Below are positions 23,966 through 31,660 of a stretch of DNA of 64,000 bases, piece after piece. The first letter of the stretch is position 1, and the number at the start of each line of letters is the position of its first letter. The notes under the pieces were generated by a model, which was not told where the DNA came from, made no database searches, and worked only from the letters and a program-made list of their open reading frames with translations. This stretch comes from Haloactinospora alba (lineage in GTDB: Bacteria; Actinomycetota; Actinomycetes; Streptosporangiales; Streptosporangiaceae): the NCBI RefSeq assembly GCF_006717075.1, contig NZ_VFQC01000003.1, positions 1 through 64,000 on the forward strand, read 5' to 3'. Position numbers and translations under genes: made by a program.

Positions 23966-24039
23966 GTCCTGTTGGGCGGACGCTGTCCGTGACGCGGCGC
24001 TGGTGCGTCGCGGTGGGACAGGCGTCCGTCAGACAGGAC
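23966..24039 (+). repeat. Long imperfect inverted repeat between WXG100 gene and ATPase gene
   Basis: The arms at 23966-23983 and 24022-24039 begin GTCCTGT and end ACAGGAC and match at 14 of 18 positions. The left arm starts immediately after the WXG100 stop codon. This is suited to partial termination or mRNA processing, giving more WXG100 protein than ATPase. Confidence 0.5.
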
Positions 24040-24133
24040 CCGATCGCGGTCCCGGCCCGGGCAGGCCCTGCACGGCACCCCGGGCCGCCTCCTTCCGTGC
24101 CGCCACCACCCCGTTGGGAAGCATCCGGAAACC

Positions 24134-27100
24134 GTGCGCATCATCCTCACCGCAGCCGGGCCAGCGCCCGCCGGCCGGAACTCCGCCGCCCCGCTGGGAG
24201 CCGACATCCTGGTGGAGGTCGACCCCGGAGCGGCCGTGTCCCGGCTCGCCGCGGCCCTCGACCCGTTGATCCGAACCTCCCTGCCGGAGGCCGGGGTCGG
24301 CCCACGCCTCTTCCTGGGAGACCGAGAACTGAAGTCGGACAAGTCCATCTCGGAGGCCGGCCTGTTCGACGGCGCGGTGGTCAGTGTGGGCAAACCCGCC
24401 CCCGCGGTTTCCGCCGAACCTCCCGCCGTGCTGGAGATCCGGGTGGTGTCCGGCCCGGAGGCCGGAATGGTGCACCGCCTCGACCCGGGGGACTACACCA
24501 TCGGCGACACCGCCGGTGCGCGCGTCCCGGTCGTGGAGTGCGGCACCACCCTGGTGGTGCGGGTCGCCATGGACGCCACGGTGACCATCGTCGACCTCGT
24601 CCCCGGTTCCGGAGCCCCACCCGCCACCATCGAGGGGGAGACCGCCACCGCCCGGTCCCCGTGGCGCCCGGGGGAGCAGCTCGCCCTCGGCGACACCCTG
24701 CTGGAAGCCCACCCCACCCGCTACCCGGACGCCGCCGTCGTCACCTCCGAGGACGGCACCGGCCTGGACTACAACCGCCCGCCCCGGCTGCACCCGGCCC
24801 CGATGCGCAGCACGTTCCGGCTGCCGCAACCCCCCGAACCGCCGGACAAACCCATCGTGCAGCTCCTGGTGATGATCACGCTCCCGCTGATCATGGCGCT
24901 CGGCAGCGCGATGGTGCTGGGGCGCGCCCGCTACCTGCTGCTGGGCCTGCTGTCCCCGGTTTCCGTCCTGGTCACCCAGGCGATGCAGCGGCGTACGGGA
25001 AAACAGCGGTACCAGCGCCAACTCCGGGAGTACGAACAGACGGTGGAACGCGTCTCCGCCGACGCCCGCGAGGCCCTGTACGCCCACCAGCGCTCTCTGC
25101 GGGACGCCTGCCCCGACCCCGCCACGGCACTGCTGCTGGCCACCGGACCGCGCGCCCGCCTGTGGGAGCGCCGCCGCAGCGACGAGGACTTCACCCTGCT
25201 GCGGGTGGGAACCGGACGCATCCCCTCCCCGGTCGTACTCACCGACCCCACCGAGGACGAACACCGCAAGGACGTCACCTGGGACTTCCGCGACGTCCCC
25301 ATCACCGTGTCCCTGCGGGACAACGGCGTCGTCGGTATCGCCGGCTCCGGCGACCTCACCGACCGGCTCGACCGCTGGCTCGTCGGCCAGCTCGCCCTGC
25401 TGCACAGTCCGGCGGAGCTGGAACTGTACCTGCTGAGCATGAACCGCGGGCAGGAGGAGCAGTGGGCGTGGACCCGCTGGCTTCCCCACCTGCGTAGCAC
25501 CACCCCCGAGGTGTCCCTCGGCCGGCTGGGTCTGGACGCCGACACCTGCGCCCGCCGCGTCGCCGAACTGCTCGCCCTCCTCGATGCCCGCAGCGGTGGG
25601 AAGTCCGTCGCGGCCCGTCCGGAGACCGAGACGGACATCGTGGTGGTACTGGACGGCGCCCGGCAGCTGCGCGCGCTGCCCGGCGTGATCCAGCTGCTGC
25701 GTGAGGGGCCCGCCGTCGGCATCCACGTGCTGTGTTTCGACGCCGAGGAGCGGCTACTGCCCGAGGAGTGCCAGGCGGTCGTCACTATCTCCGGTGGCGA
25801 GATGCGGTTCGCCCGCACCAAGAACGACAGTGTCGACGAGATCCGCATCGACGCCCCGCCGAGAGACTGGGCGGATCGGGCCGGCCGGGCGCTCGCGCCG
25901 ATCCGTGACACCAGCACCGGCGACGAGGGCGGCGCGGTGCCGCGCAGCGCCCGCCTACTGGACGTGCTGGGTCTGGAACCCCCGGACGGTGACCTGATCG
26001 CCGCCCACTGGGCCGCCAACGGCCGCAGCACCATCGCCGCCATCGGGGCGGGGATCGACGGAGCGTTCTCCGTGGACATCCGCAAGGACGGGCCGCACGC
26101 GCTGATCGCCGGCACCACCGGTTCCGGAAAGTCGGAACTGTTGCAGACCCTGGTGGCCAGCCTCGCCGCGGTGAACCGCCCCGAGGCCATGTCGTTCGTG
26201 CTTGTGGACTACAAGGGCGGAAGCGCGTTCAAGGACTGCGTGTCCCTGCCGCACACCGTCGGCATGGTCACCGACCTGGACGCCCACCTCGTCACCCGGG
26301 CCCTCACCTCGCTGGGGGCGGAGCTGCACCGCCGGGAACACATGCTCGCCGCCGCCGGAGCCAAGGACATCGAGGACTACACCGCGATGTTCGACCGCGG
26401 AGACCATCTCGCCCCCATGCCCCGGCTGCTGCTGGTCATCGACGAGTTCGCCTCGCTGGCGCGCGAACTCCCGGAGTTCGTCAACGGGCTGGTGAACATC
26501 GCCCAACGCGGCCGGTCGCTGGGTATCCACCTGGTACTGGCCACCCAGCGCCCCGCCGGGGTCATCACCAACGACATCCGCGCCAACACCAACCTGCGCA
26601 TCGCCCTGCGGATGACCGACCCGGGAGAGAGCCGTGACGTCATCGACTCCCAGGAGGCGGCACAGATCTCACTGGACACCCCGGGCCGCGGCTACGCCCG
26701 GTTGGGGCACGCCTCGCTGCTGCCGTTCCAGTCCGGCCGGGTCGGCGGGCAGCGCGTCACCGCCACGACCGACGCGCAGGACCCCGCCCCCCATATCCTG
26801 CGCTGGGAGGACTTCGCCCGTCCCGCGCCGGCCGACGACAGCGGCGATGACGACAGCGGCGACGTGGACGTCACCGACCTGACCGTGCTGGTGTCGGCCA
26901 TCCAGGAGGCGACCAGCCGCGTGGGGGCACACCTACAGCCCAGCCCGTGGCTGGAGGCGCTACCGGAACGGGTCACCCTCGTCCACGTGAACCAGCAGGC
27001 CCCGATGCGCCGCCCCGAACCCGGGACACTGCAGCCCGTGCCCGTGGGGCTCATGGACCTGCCGGAGCAGCAGGCGCAACGCCAGTTCACCCTGGACCTG

Positions 27101-28540
27101 GGCACGGTCGGCAACCTGCACATCGTCGGTTCCGGACGCAGCGGACGCTCCGAGGCGCTGCGCACCGTCGCCGGGGCGCTCGCGGTCGGTCACCAGGTGT
27201 GCGACCTGCACATGTACGCGATCGACTGCGGCAACGGCACCCTCCTGCCGATGTCCGAACTCCCGCACTGCGGCGCGGTCGCCACCCGAACCCAGGAGGA
27301 CCGTGTGGTGCGGCTGGTGGGCCTCCTCACCGAGGAGCTGGACCGGCGACAGCGCCTGCTCGCCGGCCAGGGGTGCGCCGACATCGCCGAACTTCGGGAA
27401 CACACCCCGCCCGGCGACAGGCCCGCCCACATCGTCGTGTTCCTGGACCGGTGGGACGTGCTCGACCAGACCTTCGGAGACTACAACCACGGCGCCCTGA
27501 TCGAGGACCTCGTCACGCTGCAACGCGACGGTGCCGGGGTCGGGATGCACGTCATCGCCACCGGCGACAAGACCCTCACCCGCAGCAAGGTCGCCCAGAC
27601 CACGGAGCACCGGCTCGCGCTGCGGTTCAACGACCGCAACGACTACTCGCCCGCTGGACTGCGCGGCCGCGACCTTCCCGACGAGATTCCCAACGGGCGC
27701 GCGTTCCGTACCGGGGACGCCGCCGAGATCCAACTGGCGCTGCTCGCCGACGACCCCTCCGGCGCGGCCCAAGCAGCCGAACTCAGCCGCATCGGCGGAT
27801 TCACAACGACCGAGTTCGCCGACACTCCCGGTCCGCGGCCGATGCGGGTGGACGTGCTGCCGGACCGGCTCGGCTACCCCGACGCCGACAGCTACCGCGC
27901 GCCCGATACCCGCCGCCCCCTGTGGGCCATGGTGGGAGTCGGCGGCAACCAGCTCACCGCCTACGGCGCCGACCTGGCCGACACCCCCACGTTCCTCGTC
28001 GGCGGTCCGCCGCGCTCGGGCCGCTCCAGCCTCCTGCGGACCATGAGCCAGTCGCTGCTCGATGCCGGCACGGAACTCATGCTGATCACGCCCCGCACCT
28101 CCGCCCTGGCCGACCTGCGCGACCATCCCGGGGTGCGGGTGGTGCTGGACGACGCCGACCCGTCCCTGCGGGACTTCATCTCCGGGGTGCAGCAGCTGGA
28201 AGGGGAGACCAGCGCGATCGTGGTGGACGACGCCGAACTCCTCCTCAGCAGTGACCTCGGGAAAGAGTTCACCCGCATCGCCCGCGGCATGGTCGGGGAG
28301 GGTTTCGCGATCATCGCCGCCGGCAACACCGAGGCGCTGCAGGGCGGGTTCAACTCCTGGCACGTCCAGTTGAAACGCAACCGCGTCGGCGCGCTGCTGT
28401 CCCCGCAGACCTCCAGCGACGGCGAGATCCTCGGGCTGCGCCTGCCCAAGGGGGTGCCCGCGAAACGCGTCGTCCTCGGTACGGCCTACCTGCACCTCGG
28501 CGACGGCCAGGTGACGCAGGTCCGTGTCCCCATGCCCTGA
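24134..28540 (+). CDS. Type VII secretion ATPase, EssC/EccC type with FHA domains
   Basis: The 1468-residue protein starts at GTG 24134. An N-terminal ubiquitin/FHA-like segment (1-90) is followed by an FHA-like segment (about 95-200) and two membrane helices (about 237-285, LLVMITLPLIMALGSAM and YLLLGLLSPVSVLV). Three FtsK/SpoIIIE-type ATPase modules follow. Module 1 has Walker A GTTGSGKS at 660-667 and Walker B LLLVIDEF with Asp770-Glu771. Module 2 has GSGRSGRS at 999-1006 and module 3 has PPRSGRSS near 1292-1299; both lack the Walker lysine. One active and several degenerate modules is the known pattern for EccC/EssC. The FHA front resembles the Firmicutes EssC type rather than mycobacterial EccCa/EccCb. 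Confidence 0.88.
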   Translation: MRIILTAAGPAPAGRNSAAPLGADILVEVDPGAAVSRLAAALDPLIRTSLPEAGVGPRLFLGDRELKSDKSISEAGLFDGAVVSVGKPAPAVSAEPPAVLEIRVVSGPEAGMVHRLDPGDYTIGDTAGARVPVVECGTTLVVRVAMDATVTIVDLVPGSGAPPATIEGETATARSPWRPGEQLALGDTLLEAHPTRYPDAAVVTSEDGTGLDYNRPPRLHPAPMRSTFRLPQPPEPPDKPIVQLLVMITLPLIMALGSAMVLGRARYLLLGLLSPVSVLVTQAMQRRTGKQRYQRQLREYEQTVERVSADAREALYAHQRSLRDACPDPATALLLATGPRARLWERRRSDEDFTLLRVGTGRIPSPVVLTDPTEDEHRKDVTWDFRDVPITVSLRDNGVVGIAGSGDLTDRLDRWLVGQLALLHSPAELELYLLSMNRGQEEQWAWTRWLPHLRSTTPEVSLGRLGLDADTCARRVAELLALLDARSGGKSVAARPETETDIVVVLDGARQLRALPGVIQLLREGPAVGIHVLCFDAEERLLPEECQAVVTISGGEMRFARTKNDSVDEIRIDAPPRDWADRAGRALAPIRDTSTGDEGGAVPRSARLLDVLGLEPPDGDLIAAHWAANGRSTIAAIGAGIDGAFSVDIRKDGPHALIAGTTGSGKSELLQTLVASLAAVNRPEAMSFVLVDYKGGSAFKDCVSLPHTVGMVTDLDAHLVTRALTSLGAELHRREHMLAAAGAKDIEDYTAMFDRGDHLAPMPRLLLVIDEFASLARELPEFVNGLVNIAQRGRSLGIHLVLATQRPAGVITNDIRANTNLRIALRMTDPGESRDVIDSQEAAQISLDTPGRGYARLGHASLLPFQSGRVGGQRVTATTDAQDPAPHILRWEDFARPAPADDSGDDDSGDVDVTDLTVLVSAIQEATSRVGAHLQPSPWLEALPERVTLVHVNQQAPMRRPEPGTLQPVPVGLMDLPEQQAQRQFTLDLGTVGNLHIVGSGRSGRSEALRTVAGALAVGHQVCDLHMYAIDCGNGTLLPMSELPHCGAVATRTQEDRVVRLVGLLTEELDRRQRLLAGQGCADIAELREHTPPGDRPAHIVVFLDRWDVLDQTFGDYNHGALIEDLVTLQRDGAGVGMHVIATGDKTLTRSKVAQTTEHRLALRFNDRNDYSPAGLRGRDLPDEIPNGRAFRTGDAAEIQLALLADDPSGAAQAAELSRIGGFTTTEFADTPGPRPMRVDVLPDRLGYPDADSYRAPDTRRPLWAMVGVGGNQLTAYGADLADTPTFLVGGPPRSGRSSLLRTMSQSLLDAGTELMLITPRTSALADLRDHPGVRVVLDDADPSLRDFISGVQQLEGETSAIVVDDAELLLSSDLGKEFTRIARGMVGEGFAIIAAGNTEALQGGFNSWHVQLKRNRVGALLSPQTSSDGEILGLRLPKGVPAKRVVLGTAYLHLGDGQVTQVRVPMP

Positions 28541-28542
28541 CG

Positions 28543-28568
28543 GGTACCGCGGGATGGCCCGCAGTACC
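28543..28568 (+). terminator. Stem-loop after the type VII ATPase gene
   Basis: GGTAC-C-GCGGG at 28543-28553 pairs with CCCGC-A-GTACC at 28558-28568, starting three bases after the stop. The downstream membrane protein gene follows 44 bases later, so this may only attenuate. Confidence 0.5.
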
Positions 28569-28612
28569 TCCCTCCGGCACGTTCCGCCCGACGAGAGAAG
28601 GAAACCCGACCC

Positions 28613-29341
28613 GTGCGAAACGCGCGAACCGTGACATCGACAGCCGCGGCGTCCCTGTGTGCCTGTATGGCCGGGGCGCTGCTGGCCACACAGCCCGCCC
28701 ACGCCGATTCCACCACCGGCGGCGCGTCTCCCACCGGCGCCCACACCGAGGAGGAGCTGGACGAGATAGCGCTGGCACTGCGCGAGGACCCGCTGTACGT
28801 CGCTCCTGAGCAGGAGGACCAGTTCCCTCGGCAGCAGCGGGAGAACGCGCGGGACGCGCTCGAGGGCACCGACACGCCGGTCTACGTGGTGGTGGCGCCG
28901 CTGCGGGACACGAACGAGGAGGAGGACGGGAACGAGGAGCTGCTCACCGTCGCCGGGAAGGTCGGGGACGAGAAGGGCCAGTTCTTCCTCGTCGACGACG
29001 AGGGGGCGATGGACGGCGCCCCCACGGAGGCGTTCCAGGCCGCCCAGGTGGTGGAGTGGGAGAACGACTGGGACAGCGCCGCACCGTTGGACGAACGCGC
29101 CAGCAGGGGCGCCGAACTGGTCGACACGGGCGAGTGGGAGAGCCGGTTCTCCGACCTGCGGGAAGCGGAACGCGAAGCCGCCGAGGCAGCCGCGGCCGAC
29201 TCCCAGAATCCGCGCCAGCTCCGTTCCGAGGGGCTCGCCGAACTGTCCGTCTGGGTGCTGTGGCTCACCCCGCCCGCGGTGCTGCTGGTGTTCGGCATCA
29301 TCTTCCTGACCAGGCGGCTGGGGAAGAGCACCACGGCGTGA
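28613..29341 (+). CDS. Secreted/membrane protein of the type VII-like island (TPM-like layout)
   Basis: The 242-residue product starts at GTG 28613 with a signal peptide (AASLCACMAGALLATQPAHAD). A globular part follows (EELDEIALALREDPLYVAPEQ, then TPVYVVVAPLRDT), and a membrane helix lies at the C-terminus (LSVWVLWLTPPAVLLVFGIIFLT, about 208-230) with a short basic tail. The topology, an external domain anchored by one C-terminal helix, resembles small accessory components of T7SS clusters, but no named family was recognised. It lies downstream of the ATPase in the same direction. A coiled region, REAEREAAEAAAAD, precedes the membrane helix. Confidence 0.65.
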   Translation: MRNARTVTSTAAASLCACMAGALLATQPAHADSTTGGASPTGAHTEEELDEIALALREDPLYVAPEQEDQFPRQQRENARDALEGTDTPVYVVVAPLRDTNEEEDGNEELLTVAGKVGDEKGQFFLVDDEGAMDGAPTEAFQAAQVVEWENDWDSAAPLDERASRGAELVDTGEWESRFSDLREAEREAAEAAAADSQNPRQLRSEGLAELSVWVLWLTPPAVLLVFGIIFLTRRLGKSTTA

Positions 29342-29372
29342 CACCCGAACCGGCCGGTGGTGGGCGGCCGGG

Positions 29373-29894
29373 TCACCCGGAACCGGCCGCTCCCTCCTCG
29401 CACACCCCGTCCCGGTCGCACTCCAGAACCAGCAGCGGTTCGTACTCCGCGGTGGCGACCAGGAGGTGGTACGTCGCGTACGCGTCCCCGCCCGGGCGTG
29501 CGATCTCCACCGGCCCGAAATCCAGAGGTGATCCGGATCCGGCCGCACCGATCGCGATCTGCCCCGCGTCGGTGACGTTCCCGCCGCTGTCGCGGACCTG
29601 TTGCAGGACGTCCAGATAGGCGGCCCGGTCCGCGGCTTCCAGCGTCCCGCTCAATGCCATCGTCGCCTCACCGCTCTCCCACTCTCCGGACAGGGAGACG
29701 CCGCCGTTCCCCTCGGCGGAGAACGAACCAGGGTCGGGAGTGGTCGGAGAGGCGGAGGGAGATCTCGAACCGTCGGACGGGGACGGGTCCGCCACCGCTG
29801 TCGTCTCGGGCGTCAGTGCCAGCGCGGCCGCGCAGACGACAGCGGAGACCACCGGACGCGCGCCCCGGGCGGCGCCTCTGGTACGAGCACGCAT
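29373..29894 (-). CDS. Small secreted protein of the type VII-like island
   Basis: From ATG 29894, behind AGGAG, the product has 173 residues. A signal peptide (VVSAVVCAAALALTPETTAVAD) leads to a Ser/Pro/Asp spacer and a compact domain. That domain contains GNGGVSLSGEWESGEATMALSGT, a helix AADRAAYLDVLQQVRDSGG, and a C-terminal strand region with two cysteines (LLVLECDRDGVCEEG) that could form a disulphide outside the cell. No family recognised. It is the last gene of the minus-strand half of the island, convergent with the TPM-like gene. Confidence 0.6.
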   Translation of the reverse strand: MRARTRGAARGARPVVSAVVCAAALALTPETTAVADPSPSDGSRSPSASPTTPDPGSFSAEGNGGVSLSGEWESGEATMALSGTLEAADRAAYLDVLQQVRDSGGNVTDAGQIAIGAAGSGSPLDFGPVEIARPGGDAYATYHLLVATAEYEPLLVLECDRDGVCEEGAAGSG

Positions 29895-29967
29895 CGTTCT
29901 CCTCCATGGTCCGGCTCTCGGTGTTCCGACGCCGCGCACCGGTGCCCGCTGCCGCGCTACCGAGGCT

Positions 29968-30615
29968 CTACCGGGCGGCGGTCGCGGGAGCGTCCTGCTG
30001 CCAGAAGCGGACGGTCTGGGTGATCGCGTCGAACAGGTCCAACAACTCGTCGGGATGGTCGGTGTTGGGGCTGGAGCAACTCACCAGGAGCTGCCGGTCG
30101 CGGCGCGGGACCTTGATCACGGTGTGCATGACGATCGACCGGACACGATTCTCCTCATCCACGCGGTGTTCCGCCAACCCGAAGACCCGCGCCGCGGTCC
30201 CGGTCTCGGGAAGGTCCACCGGGACGGTCTGCAACCACGTCTCGCCGGGGGTCTGGTCCCGCTTGGGGTGGATGCTCTCGGCGATGCTGAACAGGTCCGC
30301 GCTCTGACCCGGTGAGGTTGTCAGCGAGAACACGCACACGTTGGCCATGAACAGCCCGTCGTCGTAGTTCTCCAGGGTGCCGGCGGCGGCGATGAGCCCG
30401 AGGTCGGTGGCGCGTTTCAGCTCCCGCGTGACACCGTCCAGCATCGCGTTGGCGGCCTCCTGGCGCTGCGGGTCGTCGGCGTAGGCGGACAGCAGTTCCG
30501 CGCGCCGGTCGGCCAGTGTGGCTCCGGACAGGTCGAACTCGGACCACCCGTCGGGTACGCGGAAGTCGAACCCCACCTCCCGCGGGGTTTCGGTCGTGTC
30601 GTCGAGGATGTACAT
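29968..30615 (-). CDS. Soluble protein of the type VII-like island, unknown family
   Basis: The 215-residue protein has no signal peptide or membrane segment. It starts MYILDDTTETPREVGFDFRVP, with WSEFDLSG, and continues as an alternating alpha/beta domain (LGLIAAAGTLENYDDGLFMANVCVF, then IVMHTVIKVPRRDRQLLVSCSSP, and ELLDLFDAITQTVRFW at the end). The overall pattern, a strand-rich fold with a closing helix, is seen in proteins encoded beside actinomycete ESX genes that may act as chaperones, but I cannot name the family. It follows the second WXG100-type gene by 77 bases. Confidence 0.65.
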   Translation of the reverse strand: MYILDDTTETPREVGFDFRVPDGWSEFDLSGATLADRRAELLSAYADDPQRQEAANAMLDGVTRELKRATDLGLIAAAGTLENYDDGLFMANVCVFSLTTSPGQSADLFSIAESIHPKRDQTPGETWLQTVPVDLPETGTAARVFGLAEHRVDEENRVRSIVMHTVIKVPRRDRQLLVSCSSPNTDHPDELLDLFDAITQTVRFWQQDAPATAAR

Positions 30616-30692
30616 GCGCCTGCTTCCGGGGGAGAGGTGCGGAGGGTCTGGTGCCGTGCGCGGTTGAACGCGTGGTGTCGCCTGCTCGTCCG

Positions 30693-30977
30693 CTACTCGG
30701 CCTCCATGCCCTTGTGCAGTTCCTTGTCGGTTTCCGCGAACGAGTCCAGGATGGTTGTCGTCGCGTCCTTCACCTTCGTGACACTTTCCTTGGCGCGTTC
30801 GTACTGGTCCGCGCTGTCCTGGCAGAACAAGCGGGAAGCGGAATTCAGGCTCGCGGGGCCGATGTCGCTCGCTGTTCCCTCGATGTCCTCGTTCTCGGCT
30901 CCGGAGAGCTTGTCCTCGACCTCCTGCAGACTGTCCCGCAGTGACGTTAGCGTCTTCTTCTCGACCTCGATCGTCAT
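30693..30977 (-). CDS. Second WXG100-size helical protein
   Basis: From ATG 30977 (GGGGGAAACG ribosome site) the product has 94 residues, all helix-forming: MTIEVEKKTLTSLRDSLQEVEDKL, then a hinge around ENEDIEGTASDIGPASL, then a second helix (QYERAKESVTKVKDATTTILDSF) ending ETDKELHKGMEAE. Like the first one, it lacks W-x-G. It is encoded just downstream of the effector and its candidate immunity gene, so it is probably the dedicated export partner. The partner role is inferred from size, fold and place. Confidence 0.7.
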   Translation of the reverse strand: MTIEVEKKTLTSLRDSLQEVEDKLSGAENEDIEGTASDIGPASLNSASRLFCQDSADQYERAKESVTKVKDATTTILDSFAETDKELHKGMEAE

Positions 30978-31078
30978 CGTTTCCCCCTGCGTGTCCGGGG
31001 CTTCGGGTTCCTGCCGACGATAGTAGGACGGCGACAGCAACCGCACGGCGAGACCCTTAACTCCCCAAGAAAACAAGG

Positions 31079-31660
31079 TTACTCGGACTCGGCCGGCTGG
31101 ATTCCCTCTTTCTGTAGAAGGGTATGAACTTTCTTGTTGAGGTTGCGCGCCTTTCGGCGCCTGTCGAGGAAGGGGTATCTTCTTATCCGAAATTTTGTCG
31201 GTCCGCGCGACCTGGGAAGTTTTTCAAGCTGTTTCATTGTTTCAGTAAGCCCCTCTTGCAATTTGTTGTTTTTTTTGTGAAGATTATTTATATCTTCTTT
31301 GTTTAAATTGGTGGTTTTTTGTTGCAGGCGGGTGATTTGGGTTTGGTTGTCGGTATAGTATTGTTTTATGTCGTTGGCTGCACCTCGGGTTGCGCGTACT
31401 ATTTCCCTGGGTTTTCCGAGGGTGTAGAACTCTGGGTCGTTTAAGGACCACCCTATTGCTATAGCTATAAATAATACTCCTATAAATATGCCAGCTTCTG
31501 CTCCCTCCAATGCCTTGTCGGGTCCTTTCATTTGAGCGAACCACGCCGAAGCGCCAAGGAAGGGAGATATAAGCACTGCAAATGCTGCTATATTGGATAT
31601 TATTGTTCGTTCGGCTAGCCAGTCAACCGTTTGTTCCGCTTTATTTTTATTTTTGTTCAT
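31079..31660 (-). CDS. AT-rich membrane protein, candidate immunity protein
   Basis: The 193-residue protein has two membrane helices (about 20-45 with ISNIAAFAVLISPFLGASAW, and about 57-73 with AGIFIGVLFIAIAIGW). A cytoplasmic coiled coil follows (QTQITRLQQKTTNLNKEDINNLHKKNN..., about 107-150), then a very basic end (FRIRRYPFLDRRRKARNLNKK). Its DNA is far poorer in G+C than anything around it, with T-runs rare in this genome, a sign of recent transfer. Its start overlaps the end of the giant effector-like gene by 14 bases. A membrane protein coupled directly behind a polymorphic effector is the usual arrangement of an immunity protein; that function is inferred. Confidence 0.65.
   Translation of the reverse strand: MNKNKNKAEQTVDWLAERTIISNIAAFAVLISPFLGASAWFAQMKGPDKALEGAEAGIFIGVLFIAIAIGWSLNDPEFYTLGKPREIVRATRGAANDIKQYYTDNQTQITRLQQKTTNLNKEDINNLHKKNNKLQEGLTETMKQLEKLPRSRGPTKFRIRRYPFLDRRRKARNLNKKVHTLLQKEGIQPAESE

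Noticed and set aside
26960-29548. 862-residue minus-strand frame opposite the type VII ATPase gene
   Set aside because: It overlaps conserved ATPase modules, and its codon pattern is the antisense of a real gene.
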